A stretch of DNA of 64,000 bases from Legionella fairfieldensis ATCC 49588 (GCF_000621525.1 NZ_JHYC01000007.1:1-64000); one strand, 5' to 3'. Counted from the stretch's first letter, positions 1-8,280 are shown. Numbers and translations: made by a program. Notes: generated by a model not told the origin, from the sequence alone.

Positions 1-192
1 TTTAAAATCTCTAAATCTGGACATTTGAAACATAACCAAGATAGTCATAATCTCGCTAATCGATAAGCTGCAAGCCGGACCGCGCTTGCTTTTTGTCGGG
101 CCTGTTAGCATATAATGTTCACAATGTTTATCTAACTCGTTGCAGAAATCGTCTATTTCGCAGAAAATATTAACCAGCTGGTGCATGTCCAT
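1..192 (-). CDS. IS982-like transposase, N-terminal part, cut by the window edge
   Basis: This frame is open from an ATG at 192 down to the window edge and gives 64 residues. The N-terminus starts [20 protein letters not shown] and continues with a Ser-rich stretch ending [13 protein letters not shown] and then FRDFK. The pattern of an N-terminal C-x-I/V-DDFC, followed by LS-x-SEIMTI and an R-x-FK element, is that of IS982-family DDE transposases (family knowledge). The DDE catalytic residues lie beyond the edge. A GGA-containing ribosome binding site sits about nine bases before the start. It probably transposes its own IS by cut and paste. Whether the element is intact cannot be seen here. 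Confidence 0.75.
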   Translation of the reverse strand, partial: MDMHQLVNIFCEIDDFCNELDKHCEHYMLTGPTKSKRGPACSLSISEIMTILVMFQMSRFRDFK

Positions 193-310
193 ATCACAAA
201 TTCCTTTCGTCGGGAAAAAATTGCGATATTACAATGTTCCAGCTACCTTTTTCTATTTCAAAACAAATTAACCTTTTGATCTATAATGCTTTATTAAAGT
301 TTAAAACCCA
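1..310. mobile_element. End of an IS982-like insertion sequence (right boundary estimated)
   Basis: The transposase start lies at 192, and the recognisable sigma-factor coding sequence resumes near 320. The stretch between them (about 193-310) has no homology I can place and is a plausible length for the untranslated end of an IS. The terminal inverted repeat and target duplication cannot be identified because the other end is outside the window. The 310 boundary is an inference. Confidence 0.35.
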
Positions 311-521
311 TTACTGGGGTTTGGATAAACTAACTGAAAATCAACAACAGGTGATAGCTCGGCGTTTTGGCTTGCGTGGTCATGAAAAAGCAACGCTTGA
401 AGATGTAGGAAAAGAAATTGATCTTACCCGTGAGCGAGTTAGACAAATTCAGGTTGAAGCTTTAAAAACATTGAGGGGGTTGTTGGAGCGGGTAGGATTA
501 ACGCAGGAAGATCTGTTTTAA
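234..521 (+). pseudogene. RpoS-like sigma factor, C-terminal region 4 fragment
   Basis: The open frame has 95 codons. From about residue 31 to the end it reads like region 4 of an RpoS/RpoD-type sigma-70 factor: a conserved [19 protein letters not shown] segment, then [19 protein letters not shown] (the helix-turn-helix that reads the -35 element), then a short tail ending in EDLF. The first 30 or so residues do not resemble a sigma factor. They probably come from the neighbouring IS end, so the frame looks like a chimera of IS DNA and a truncated rpoS-like gene. A full RpoS has more than 300 residues, so regions 1 to 3 are missing. It is probably non-functional. A small expressed region-4 protein cannot be excluded. 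Confidence 0.75.
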
Positions 522-609
522 TCCAGATAGGGATAAAGCCAATCGATTGCTTTAAAAATAGGAATGCCTCAAGTGTCATTGCAGCAACAATCTTATTACT
601 TAGGGCCGA

Positions 610-1314
610 CTATTTAGAAAGCCCTTTTCCTTTTTCGGGATTTTCAATGTTTTTTAGTGCATTGGCGGTTTTAAACCCAAAAAATCCAAAAATTCGATGA
701 AATCCTAGTGCTTCTCTTACTTCTGAATCCTTTGTAACATCTTCGGTGCCTCTGTTAATAGCATTTTCGAGTGCGGTTCTAATTTTATCTGCTTTCTTTT
801 TATTATTAATCCCAAAAATAGACCTGCTATTACGTTCTAATCGGTCTATTTCTTTTTGTACTTCCATAACATCCGTTCTGGAATTAACAGATAGGTGATT
901 TGGAGCAGCGTTAATGTGTGCCATATTAGGTGATTCATCGGATAGGGTTAAATCAATTAAAGGAAGCGTTTCATCCGAAGTTAAAGCAGTTAATTCCTTA
1001 ACACTTTTGGGTTGCATCTGTCCCTTTTCATTTACAGAAACAATAAGAGGCTTTGGCAATGGTAGAGTATCTTTACCGTACCGGAATTTGGCACTGATAA
1101 TCTTAAAATTATTCTCCACAACTTCATATTGTACAATTACTGCAATGCCGTTAGGAGTCCAAATTGCCACAGTATCAGATGCTTCTTTTTCAGTTTCAAA
1201 CTTTGCCCAAAAACAATGAAAAAAATCACCGGTTTGTAGAGATTTTAAAAGAGCTCGGTTATCGACTAATTTCTGCTCATCACCTGGAATTTGCACTACA
1301 GTAAAACTTGGCAT
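610..1314 (-). CDS. Unknown protein, candidate Dot/Icm effector
   Basis: I do not recognise a family. The best start is the ATG at 1314 (MPSFTVVQIPGD), because GGAG sits six bases upstream. The longer frame begins with TTG at 1326 inside that ribosome binding site. The product has 234 residues, no signal peptide and no membrane segment. The first 100 residues look like a beta-rich fold. A Ser/Asn-rich linker follows, and then a basic, helical C-terminal part (NNKKKADKIRTALENAI and a Phe-rich FHRIFGFFGFKTA stretch) of a kind I associate with Legionella effectors. A tandem PmrA-type repeat lies 44 bases upstream, which supports co-regulation with the Dot/Icm system. The tail is Lys/Glu-rich, as is common in translocated substrates. 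Function unknown. Confidence 0.7.
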   Translation of the reverse strand: MPSFTVVQIPGDEQKLVDNRALLKSLQTGDFFHCFWAKFETEKEASDTVAIWTPNGIAVIVQYEVVENNFKIISAKFRYGKDTLPLPKPLIVSVNEKGQMQPKSVKELTALTSDETLPLIDLTLSDESPNMAHINAAPNHLSVNSRTDVMEVQKEIDRLERNSRSIFGINNKKKADKIRTALENAINRGTEDVTKDSEVREALGFHRIFGFFGFKTANALKNIENPEKGKGLSK

Positions 1315-1344
1315 AATTATCTCCAAAATAACTTGGTTGATTTA

Positions 1345-1377
1345 ATTATATACAAATAATATTAAGGAATAATTAAC
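1345..1377 (-). promoter_or_regulatory. PmrA-type tandem box and -10 element upstream of the 610-1314 gene
   Basis: Read on the minus strand, 1377-1358 is gTTAATtaT-TC-cTTAATatT: two TTAAT half-sites whose starts are 11 bases apart. This matches the tandem consensus I recall for the Legionella PmrA response regulator (cTTAATatT, two bases, cTTAATatT); the second half is an exact match. Seven bases further on is TATAAT (1350-1345), a perfect -10 hexamer, which leaves a leader of about 30 bases before the ATG at 1314. The geometry fits an activator site replacing the -35 box. Confidence 0.65.
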
Positions 1378-1504
1378 TCATGTTACGCACAAAAGGCTCA
1401 CGAATGTCTCAGTTCACTTGTTACCGAAAGGATGCTGAACCAGATGCCCCAAGGTCTGGGGAAATCGCATTATAAAATCACAGATGGATTTCTCATTTAA
1501 AATT

Positions 1505-1523
1505 ATATTCCGTGAACACTTAC
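1505..1523 (+). repeat. Dispersed repeat copy (ATATTCCGTGAACACTTAC)
   Basis: This 19-base sequence in the spacer between pilD and the 610-1314 gene recurs in inverted form at 36997-37014 (18 of 19 identical) and in related form at 37150-37168 and 52345-52363. It looks like one end of a small mobile or repeat element. No partner inverted copy is visible close by, so this may be a solo or decayed end. Confidence 0.55.
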
Positions 1524-1576
1524 AATTTAGCTTCGATTTATGGATTTGTATTTTATTTTACCTGCGTACTTACCCA

Positions 1577-2425
1577 TTAAAAACAATAAGTAAAGTACCA
1601 GCCTATAATCATTTTTCCCCAAAAAAGTGAGATAAGCCCGGCGAAACAAAGGAAAGGTCCGAAAGGAATAGGGGTATCTGTAGATTTTCCCTGTATTTTT
1701 AAATAAATGAAACCTATTATTGCGCCTGTAAAAGAGGCTACTAACAAAATTATTGGCAGTTGTGTCCAGCCAAACCATGCGCCAAAAGCCGCAAATAACT
1801 TGAAATCACCATTGCCCATCCCTTTTTTTCCTGTGAGCAAGTAAAAAATTTGCATAAAAAGCCATAGGAACAGGTAAGCTAAAGCACTACTAATTACTGC
1901 CTCGGGAAGAGGGGCGAATAGTGATTGAGTATTAGCAATTAATCCTGACCATAGCAGGCTGAGAGTGAGACTATCGGGTAATAATTGATGTTTCAGGTCA
2001 ATAAAAAAAAGCGCAATCAAAATCCAAATGAAGAAAAGAGTGGCTAACAGCGTTAAATTAAAACCAAAATGTGTAGCACTAAACAATGCAAATAAACAAC
2101 TTGTAATTTCTATCAGAGGATACAGCGGTGAAATAGGCTGTTGACATGCCTGACAACGCCCTCGCAATAAACAAAAACTTAATACCGGGATGTTATTTCT
2201 TGCGGGGATCATGATTTTACAGGAAGGACAAAAAGAGCGAGGGAAAAATAAGTTAATGCGCTTATTAATTGTATAATTTTTATTGAAATAGTCATTCCAT
2301 TCTGCATAAAGCATATGAGGCAGACGATAAATAATCACATTCAAAAAACTGCCTATTGCCAGGGCTAATAAAGCTAACAACAGGTATGCTAAAGGCAAAT
2401 TAATTATTTCAAAGGATTGAGTCAT
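1577..2425 (-). CDS. pilD: Prepilin peptidase / N-methyltransferase PilD
   Basis: PilD is an inner-membrane aspartyl protease. It removes the leader of type IV prepilins and type II secretion pseudopilins and methylates the new N-terminus. The 282-residue product shows the family layout: an N-terminal GSFLNVIIYRLP segment, a cytoplasmic zinc-type tetracysteine loop (Cys66, Cys69, Cys91, Cys94), then several membrane helices. The two catalytic aspartates lie in FFIDLKHQLLPD and GNGDFKLFAAFG. It is the last gene of pilB-pilC-pilD, five bases after pilC, so it is very likely co-transcribed. In Legionella, PilD serves both pili and type II secretion (established knowledge). Length and motifs are normal. 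Confidence 0.95.
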   Translation of the reverse strand: MTQSFEIINLPLAYLLLALLALAIGSFLNVIIYRLPHMLYAEWNDYFNKNYTINKRINLFFPRSFCPSCKIMIPARNNIPVLSFCLLRGRCQACQQPISPLYPLIEITSCLFALFSATHFGFNLTLLATLFFIWILIALFFIDLKHQLLPDSLTLSLLWSGLIANTQSLFAPLPEAVISSALAYLFLWLFMQIFYLLTGKKGMGNGDFKLFAAFGAWFGWTQLPIILLVASFTGAIIGFIYLKIQGKSTDTPIPFGPFLCFAGLISLFWGKMIIGWYFTYCF

Positions 2426-2430
2426 TATTT

Positions 2431-3642
2431 TTACACTACGGAACCGAGTTTAAAAAGCGGTAAATACATCGCAATTATTAGAATACCTACCAATATTCCT
2501 ACGATTACCATAATAACAGGTTCTAAGAGGTCAGTTAAAATATTGATAGTGTGATTCATTTCTTCTTCATAAAAATCAGCAATTTTAAAGAGCATATTTT
2601 CAAGCATACCTGATTCTTCACCAATTGTTATCATTTGAATTACCAAATCAGGGAATAACTTTGTATTTTTAAGTGCAATTTGCATGGATTGTCCAGCAGC
2701 TATTTCTTCTCCAAGCGTATAAATAGCTTTTGTATACGCATTGCTGCCAGTAACTCCGGCAACAGTTGTTAACGCATTAACCAAAGGAATACCTGCTCCG
2801 AATGTAATAGCAAGTGTTCGAGAAAAACGAGTAATGATAGCGCCTCTAAAGAGGGGGCCAAGTATTGGAATTTTTAATACCATGGTCTCTATGAAGCAGA
2901 TAAATCCGGATGATTTCTTTTTGGCTAATAATACACTGTAGTTCAGAATAACGAAAAAAATAGCGAGAATTAACCCATAATTTTTAAAGAAAGTGGAGCA
3001 TTGGATAATTATCTGGGTCAGGAAAGGAAGATCAGCACCAAAACTTTTAAACAAAAATTCAAACTGGGGAACTACAAAGACTAAAAGAGCCAAACTGACC
3101 AGGCAGGCAATAGAAAAAACCATAGCGGGATAAATGAATGCTTTTTTAACTTTCTTTTTAATGGTTTCTATTTTTTCTTTGTAGTGAGCGATTTTATTCA
3201 GCATTAATTCAAGTTTTCCAGACTTTTCTCCAGCTTCAATCAAATTGCATAGTAGTGTATTAAAAAAAGAAGGATTTTTACGCATTGCTTCCGAAAAACT
3301 AATACCGTTTTCCATATTTTTTTTGAGAGAGATGATTAATTGCTTCATTAACCAATGAGACTGGGTGTTAATAGCAAGATCAAAGGCCTGAATGATAGGA
3401 ATTCCTGCATTAAGTAAAGAGGCCATTTGTTGAATAAAAAAAGTGATATGTCCCGAAGTAATTTTTTTATTCTTTTTAAGACAATAAAGTGCATGGTTTG
3501 TAGTTATTTTTTGAGTGATAATTCCTTGTTTACCTAATTCATTTTTAGCCAGGGCAGAACTTGCCGCCTCAATCATGCCTTGCACTTTTATGCCGTTATA
3601 ATTAATACCTTTCCAGTAGTAGTATTTTTCGGTTTTATTCAT
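2431..3642 (-). CDS. pilC: Type IV pilus inner-membrane platform protein PilC
   Basis: PilC is the polytopic platform of the type IV pilus machine and couples the PilB motor to pilin insertion. The 403 residues contain two GspF/PilC domains (roughly residues 65-190 and 270-390), each with the recurring pattern of a Gly- and Glu-rich helical region (IEAGEKSGKLE, ITIGEESGMLENML) followed by long hydrophobic segments. A short N-terminal YYYWKGINYNGIKVQGMIEA stretch is the usual lead-in. It lies between pilB (five bases) and pilD (five bases) in one operon. The ribosome binding site is weak, so translation may be coupled to pilB. Confidence 0.95.
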   Translation of the reverse strand: MNKTEKYYYWKGINYNGIKVQGMIEAASSALAKNELGKQGIITQKITTNHALYCLKKNKKITSGHITFFIQQMASLLNAGIPIIQAFDLAINTQSHWLMKQLIISLKKNMENGISFSEAMRKNPSFFNTLLCNLIEAGEKSGKLELMLNKIAHYKEKIETIKKKVKKAFIYPAMVFSIACLVSLALLVFVVPQFEFLFKSFGADLPFLTQIIIQCSTFFKNYGLILAIFFVILNYSVLLAKKKSSGFICFIETMVLKIPILGPLFRGAIITRFSRTLAITFGAGIPLVNALTTVAGVTGSNAYTKAIYTLGEEIAAGQSMQIALKNTKLFPDLVIQMITIGEESGMLENMLFKIADFYEEEMNHTINILTDLLEPVIMVIVGILVGILIIAMYLPLFKLGSVV

Positions 3643-3647
3643 AATAG

Positions 3648-5324
3648 CTAGTTAATGAGAACTCGGTTAATCTCTTCAAGCGTTGTCAGACCTTGTTTAA
3701 CTTTTTCAAGGCCAGATTGCCATAAAGTTAACATCCCTTCTTTTTGTGCCTGCTCATGAATGGCAGGCGAATTGACCCCTGATATAATCAATTGACTGAT
3801 CGTTTTAGATACAGGTAAAACTTCAAATAACCCTATGCGTCCTTTATATCCATTAGTACATTGATCACAACCCTGAGCTTGATATAAAAAGGAGGTTTTT
3901 ACCTCATTTTTGGTATAGCCAAGTTCCATTAAATGTTGTTGCGGCGGATTTTTCTGCAGTTTTTTACATACATCGCACAATCGTCTTGCCAATCGTTGTG
4001 CTATTAATAAACTTACTGAATGGGCTATGTTAAATAAAGGGATCCCTAAATTATGCAACCTTGTTAATGTTTCAGCGGCGCTGTTGGTATGTAATGTAGA
4101 AAGAACCAGATGGCCGGTTTGTGCTGCTTTAGTGGCAATTTCTGCCGTTTCAGGATCACGAATTTCACCAATCATAAGAGTATCCGGATCTTGCCGTAAG
4201 AGGGAGCGCAACGCATTAGAAAACGTCAGGCCAATTTTCGGATTGACATTAACCTGATTAATACCAGGCATTTTAAGTTCGACTGGATCTTCTACAGTTG
4301 AAATATTACGTTCAATACTATTTAAAATAGAGAGGGCTGTATAGAGCGACACCGTTTTACCGCTTCCAGTCGGGCCTGTAACAATAATAAATCCTTGCGG
4401 TTTGCCGAGAGCTGTTAATACCAGTTTTTCCTGTAAATTATTTAAACCTAATGTTGTGATAGCAAGTTGCAGGGAGCCTGGGTCAAGAATACGGAGAACA
4501 ATTTTTTCCCCATCAATTGTGGGGCAGGTACTTACCCTTAAATCAATCGTTTTTGATAACGGGTTTGTCATTTGAAAACGACCATCCTGTGGTAGTCGAT
4601 GTTCTGCGATATTGAGATTGGCCATTATTTTTATACGGGCGTTAATCCGTGCGGCTAATTTTTTTGGAAGAGCAGTTATCCCGGTTAGCAATCCGTCTTG
4701 TCGATAACGAATGCGGTAATTATTGTCATAAGGTTCACAATGAATATCCGAAGCCCCTTTAGAGATTGCTTCAAGTAAAATCTGGTTTACAAAGTTAATA
4801 ACGGGAGCATCATCATAGGTCTCGGATTGTTCATTTTTTATATTTTCCAAATAAACAAGTAATGGATTATTTTGGTTCTTGGGAAAAATTGTATTAATTA
4901 ATTGTTCAAGTTTATCTGTTTCGGCCACAAACAACCGTGTTTGTAAACCAGTATGAAACTGTATTTCTTTCAAAGCATCCTCGTTAAAAGGATCATCAAT
5001 TGCTAAAAATAAATAGTGATCACGAATAAAAAGAGGTAATACTTGATGACGATGAATTAATTTATCACTAACCATTTGGGCTGGAATTGAATCAAAATCA
5101 ATCTCGTCGAGATTAATTAAGGGTAAGTTAAAATATTGAGCCAGTATCCGGGCGAGATTTGTTGCAGAAAAAAGTTTAGTTGTTACTAAATAACGTAATA
5201 TACTTTGCTGGTTAAGCGCCGCTTCCTGTTGATAACGAGATGCCTGATTTTTATCCATAAAATTGGCTTGTACCAATAATTGACTAATCCCCTGCAAGGA
5301 TTGCCTTTCTGCAATAGTTAGCAT
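3648..5324 (-). CDS. pilB: Type IV pilus assembly ATPase PilB
   Basis: PilB is the hexameric extension motor that powers pilus polymerisation. The product has an MshEN-like N-terminal domain, then the GspE/PilB ATPase core with Walker A GPTGSGKT (about residue 316), an Asp box, Walker B LRQDPDTLMIGEIRDPETA, and a C-terminal tetracysteine zinc site (CDVCKK and CDQCTNG). I start at the ATG at 5324 (MLTIAERQSLQG), which gives 558 residues, close to the family's usual 560-570. The longest frame starts at a GTG at 5384 and adds 20 residues without a ribosome binding site. First gene of pilBCD; its promoter should lie in 5325-5541. Confidence 0.93.
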   Translation of the reverse strand: MLTIAERQSLQGISQLLVQANFMDKNQASRYQQEAALNQQSILRYLVTTKLFSATNLARILAQYFNLPLINLDEIDFDSIPAQMVSDKLIHRHQVLPLFIRDHYLFLAIDDPFNEDALKEIQFHTGLQTRLFVAETDKLEQLINTIFPKNQNNPLLVYLENIKNEQSETYDDAPVINFVNQILLEAISKGASDIHCEPYDNNYRIRYRQDGLLTGITALPKKLAARINARIKIMANLNIAEHRLPQDGRFQMTNPLSKTIDLRVSTCPTIDGEKIVLRILDPGSLQLAITTLGLNNLQEKLVLTALGKPQGFIIVTGPTGSGKTVSLYTALSILNSIERNISTVEDPVELKMPGINQVNVNPKIGLTFSNALRSLLRQDPDTLMIGEIRDPETAEIATKAAQTGHLVLSTLHTNSAAETLTRLHNLGIPLFNIAHSVSLLIAQRLARRLCDVCKKLQKNPPQQHLMELGYTKNEVKTSFLYQAQGCDQCTNGYKGRIGLFEVLPVSKTISQLIISGVNSPAIHEQAQKEGMLTLWQSGLEKVKQGLTTLEEINRVLIN

Positions 5325-5541
5325 TGTTCCGTAATGTAAGTTGAACTTTTTGTCCACTATAAACAAAAAGAAAGGAAATTGCACGATAAATTTTGTGGCG
5401 TAGTCAAGTGCTTCATGTACTGTTTCGCAATAAAGATCTCTATGTACGTTTAATTAAAATTTTGAACTTTGAAAGTTCTTTTCATCCCGCTGGCTCTATG
5501 GTAAAAAATAATTTAACTTATTTTAGTCATGGAGCACATGT

Positions 5542-6309
5542 TTGTCTTTAAATGCTGAGAAAAGTAAATTCCGTGCTCTTGATAATTGGTTTAATTCGCC
5601 TCAAGGAATTGATGTAGGTGATGCCTTTACCACTGAGTTATCTCACTTGAATGAGTTTCTCTATGGTGAAACTTTACTTCAATTGGGTCATTGCAGCACT
5701 AATCCTTGGCTGAGACCCCTTCATTACAGTCATAAATGGTGCGCAACACCTTACACTGATCCCTTGTCTACCTTAGTGACGTCCTTCAATTATCTTCCTC
5801 TTGCCAGAAATAGTGTGGATTGTATTATTGCGCCACTTACCATGGAGGCATTTAACTATAAAAAAAATCCCATCGATGAATTAGACAGAGTTTTGAAGCC
5901 AATGGGTTATGTGGTTTTTTTGGGTATTAATCCAATGAGTCTTTGGGGGTTATTCGTTCGTTTAAAACGCTATTCTTGTTTTGGTCCATTAAAGGGTCAA
6001 CCCATGTCCGTTTTTTTTATTAAACGAGCTATGTTGCATCGTGGGTATATTCAATGTAACTTGTCTGCTTTTTATTACATTCCCCCTGTATCAACCGAAA
6101 AATGGGTCCGCAATCTCCACATTCTAAATGAATTAGGTAAAATGATTTCTCCTTGCCCTGCTGGATTTTATTGTCTTGTTATGCAAAAAGAGGAGGAAGC
6201 CCACCCTGATATTTTATCTGGCGCGATTAAAGCAAAACAATGGGAAAGGGAGGGCGCCTTGCAACCTACTTATCAATCTGACACAACAGTATTTGAACAG
6301 TCCTGGTAA
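5542..6309 (+). CDS. Class I SAM-dependent methyltransferase-like protein
   Basis: The 255-residue product resembles YafS-type methyltransferase-fold proteins. A GETLLQLGHCS segment takes the place of the SAM-binding motif I (E/DxGxGxG), which is degenerate here. A strand-and-helix region follows with LARNSVDCIIAPLTMEAF, and then DRVLKPMGYVVFLGINPMSLWGL, typical of motif III. The start is TTG, preceded by GGAG seven bases upstream; no in-frame ATG is close. It is divergent from pilB. The substrate is unknown, and because motif I is poor, catalysis is not assured. Confidence 0.7.
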   Translation: MSLNAEKSKFRALDNWFNSPQGIDVGDAFTTELSHLNEFLYGETLLQLGHCSTNPWLRPLHYSHKWCATPYTDPLSTLVTSFNYLPLARNSVDCIIAPLTMEAFNYKKNPIDELDRVLKPMGYVVFLGINPMSLWGLFVRLKRYSCFGPLKGQPMSVFFIKRAMLHRGYIQCNLSAFYYIPPVSTEKWVRNLHILNELGKMISPCPAGFYCLVMQKEEEAHPDILSGAIKAKQWEREGALQPTYQSDTTVFEQSW

Positions 6310-6352
6310 CATTCGGTATAATAGCTTTTGATTTATCTTGGGGTCAGGGTGT

Positions 6353-6682
6353 ATGTCAATAAAAGAGCCGTTATACCGTATTACTTTTGCAAATCAGGAA
6401 GCTGTTTATGAAATTTATGCACGAAAAGTATCTGAGAGCGGAATGTTTGGTTTTCTAGAGGTTGAAGAATTTGTTTTTGGTGAAAATACGTCTTTGGTAG
6501 TTGATCCTTCTGAAGAGCGTTTAAAAGTAGAATTTAGTAATATAAAACGTACTTACATCCCTCTACATGCTGTTTTTCGAATTGATGAAGTGAGCAAGGA
6601 GGGTGTTGCAAAAGTGCGCGATAAGTCCAAAGAGGAGGGGAAGGTAAGTCTCTTTCCCATTCCTAATAAACGTCAAGATTAA
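6353..6682 (+). CDS. DUF1820 family protein
   Basis: This is a small conserved proteobacterial protein of unknown function. The core reads [21 protein letters not shown], then a [12 protein letters not shown] segment, then a Tyr/Pro turn ([15 protein letters not shown]). These are the features I associate with DUF1820. I use the ATG at 6353 (MSIKEPLY), with AGG five bases upstream, rather than the TTG at 6338; this gives 109 residues. It lies 43 bases after the methyltransferase-like gene and 40 bases before hpt, so the three may share a transcript. The tail is Lys/Glu-rich and probably disordered. Confidence 0.75.
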   Translation: MSIKEPLYRITFANQEAVYEIYARKVSESGMFGFLEVEEFVFGENTSLVVDPSEERLKVEFSNIKRTYIPLHAVFRIDEVSKEGVAKVRDKSKEEGKVSLFPIPNKRQD

Positions 6683-6722
6683 CAATCCACTGCACAAGTC
6701 ATTACTTAACGTGAAGGTATTT

Positions 6723-7283
6723 ATGTCTATTCCAGATAAAATTAAACAAGTTTATGAAAATTCGAGTTGTTTATATACTACAAGAGAGGTCGAGGCTGCA
6801 TTAGATCGTATGGCAATTAATATTCATGAACAACTTCATGATAAAAATCCCGTCCTTTTATGCGTTATGATTGGTGGGTTAGTGCCGATGGGCAATCTGC
6901 TACCCCGTCTGGATTTTCCTTTGGAAGTGGACTACGTCCATGCTACACGTTACCGCGGACAAATCAAGGGCGGAGAATTGCATTGGAAAGTGAGACCCTC
7001 TCTTGATTTAACTAATCGCACCGTTTTAGTGGTTGATGATATTCTCGATGGCGGTGTAACTTTGGCAGCTATTATTGAAGAAGTTAAAGCAATGGGAGCC
7101 GCGGAAGTTTATTGTGCTGTTCTGGTAGACAAACACCATAAGCGCGTGCCGAATGGTTTAAGCAAAGCTGACTTTGTTGGCTTACAGGTTGATGATCATT
7201 ATATTTTTGGTTATGGCATGGATTATAATGAATACCTTCGCAATGCACCGGGAATTTTTGTGGTTGCGCCGGAGCATGAATAA
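6723..7283 (+). CDS. Hypoxanthine-guanine phosphoribosyltransferase
   Basis: This is a purine-salvage enzyme that transfers phosphoribose from PRPP to hypoxanthine or guanine. The PRPP-binding signature is [14 protein letters not shown] (about residue 101). Upstream are [13 protein letters not shown], matching the PPi loop, and a dimer/flap region with [13 protein letters not shown]. The purine-binding Lys and the late hydrophobic stretch follow in [20 protein letters not shown], the usual HPRT C-terminal motif. The ATG at 6723 has AAGG five bases upstream; the longer GTG start at 6711 is less likely. Length is 186 residues, normal for the family. Whether it prefers hypoxanthine or guanine cannot be read from sequence. 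Confidence 0.9.
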   Translation: MSIPDKIKQVYENSSCLYTTREVEAALDRMAINIHEQLHDKNPVLLCVMIGGLVPMGNLLPRLDFPLEVDYVHATRYRGQIKGGELHWKVRPSLDLTNRTVLVVDDILDGGVTLAAIIEEVKAMGAAEVYCAVLVDKHHKRVPNGLSKADFVGLQVDDHYIFGYGMDYNEYLRNAPGIFVVAPEHE

Positions 7284-7331
7284 TACTCCTGATTGCTTAT
7301 TAAATATTAATTTGCATTAGTTCATTTGCGA

Positions 7332-7369
7332 AATCCTGCGTGCCGTAAACAGGCGCGGTACGTAGGGTT
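7332..7369. repeat. Long imperfect hairpin in the hpt downstream spacer
   Basis: The arms at 7332-7345 and 7356-7369 can pair over 14 positions, with three G-T wobbles and a 10-base loop. The arms are noticeably GC-richer than the surrounding spacer. There is no T-run after it, so it is not a classic intrinsic terminator. It may be a REP-like element or a structured 3' end of the hpt transcript. Confidence 0.5.
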
Positions 7370-7446
7370 ACAGGCGTAAGTTGTAGACGGAAATGCCAGT
7401 TTTTTGTCCAGCATAAAAGAAATGTATTAAAGAGATTTTAATTAGA

Positions 7447-8280
7447 ATGATTGATCAAAAACAAAGTGAATTAGATAAAATAATTCCTGTTATTGCAGAA
7501 TACTTAACTGCTAAAGAGACTAAAGCATTAAGCAAGGTTTCAAGTTCTTTTTATAAATTAATGCAAGAGTATAATAGTTTTTATAATAAATCTTTAAAAT
7601 TTCAAATTTGGCAGGAGGATGTTTGCAACGGATTGCACAAGGCTGTGGATAATTTTAAACAAAGCCAGAGGATAAAATTTTTTGATAGAAGAAATTCCTA
7701 TTTATCAACGGTCAAATATCCTATATTATCCAACTTTTTAATAGTTAACTTTTCTTTAATGGCCAACTATTTTGGTCTAATTAATATCAATGTTGATGCT
7801 TTTTTAATAATAGTAGTACTATTACTCATATGTTTCCTTATTTATAACGGAATAGACGTCAATAACAGATTGAATGATAATCGTCAGAATAGATTGATAA
7901 CAAACGATACTGAAGCTGAATTTAAGCAATTTATAGAACAATATTTTGAGGGATTTGTTTCCTTTTCTCCTCTCAAATCTCTGTTGTATCCTACTGCCTT
8001 TAGAAAACTTTTTTATGGGAAGCCAACTCTTAATGAAGCGCTTGGAAGACTCACGGAATGTTTTGAGCGTTTAAAGGCTGATGCTTCTCAGTTTAATAAT
8101 TATTTATTTGCTCTTCCACCTATAAAAAGAGAGTGTTTAAGAATTCAGGAAATTCCTGATAATTTAAAAAATCATGCTTATAATATAAATTTGATGTGGC
8201 GAGAAAAAAATGGTCAATCATTATTCTATCCAGAAAAAGAAGTCCCTTCACAACAATCTCTCCCTATGACGTCAACTTAA
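7447..8280 (+). CDS. F-box-like protein with a membrane hairpin, candidate effector
   Basis: I do not recognise an exact homologue. Residues 9-45 (LDKIIPVIAEYLTAKETKAL, then a Ser/Tyr/Leu helix) follow the spacing of an F-box: LP-x-E/I-x2-I-x2-YL-x4-L-x3-V-S-x3-Y-x2-L. Two hydrophobic helices follow at about 93-111 and 117-135, separated by a short turn. This predicts a hairpin anchor with both ends on one side. The C-terminal half (150-277) is soluble and helical. In Legionella, F-box proteins are Dot/Icm effectors that bind host Skp1 (established knowledge for AnkB and LegU1). That role here is inference. The gene stands alone with very AT-rich flanks, which suggests an acquired gene. The ribosome binding site is weak. 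Confidence 0.65.
   Translation: MIDQKQSELDKIIPVIAEYLTAKETKALSKVSSSFYKLMQEYNSFYNKSLKFQIWQEDVCNGLHKAVDNFKQSQRIKFFDRRNSYLSTVKYPILSNFLIVNFSLMANYFGLININVDAFLIIVVLLLICFLIYNGIDVNNRLNDNRQNRLITNDTEAEFKQFIEQYFEGFVSFSPLKSLLYPTAFRKLFYGKPTLNEALGRLTECFERLKADASQFNNYLFALPPIKRECLRIQEIPDNLKNHAYNINLMWREKNGQSLFYPEKEVPSQQSLPMTST

Noticed and set aside
914..1219. Open frame of 101 codons on the plus strand
   Set aside because: It lies fully inside the 610-1314 gene on the other strand and has no ribosome binding site or protein-like features.
1527..1778. Open frame of 83 codons on the minus strand overlapping the end of pilD
   Set aside because: Mostly a shifted reading of pilD with no independent start signal.
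5463..5479. GAACTTT / AAAGTTC palindrome between pilB and the methyltransferase-like gene
   Set aside because: The loop would be a single base and the stem is all AT-rich; not convincing as an operator or terminator.
7427..7446. A PmrA-like tandem (TTAAA and TTAAT, 11 bases apart) right before the F-box-like gene
   Set aside because: It abuts the ATG and leaves no space for a -10 element or leader, and the first half-site is poor.
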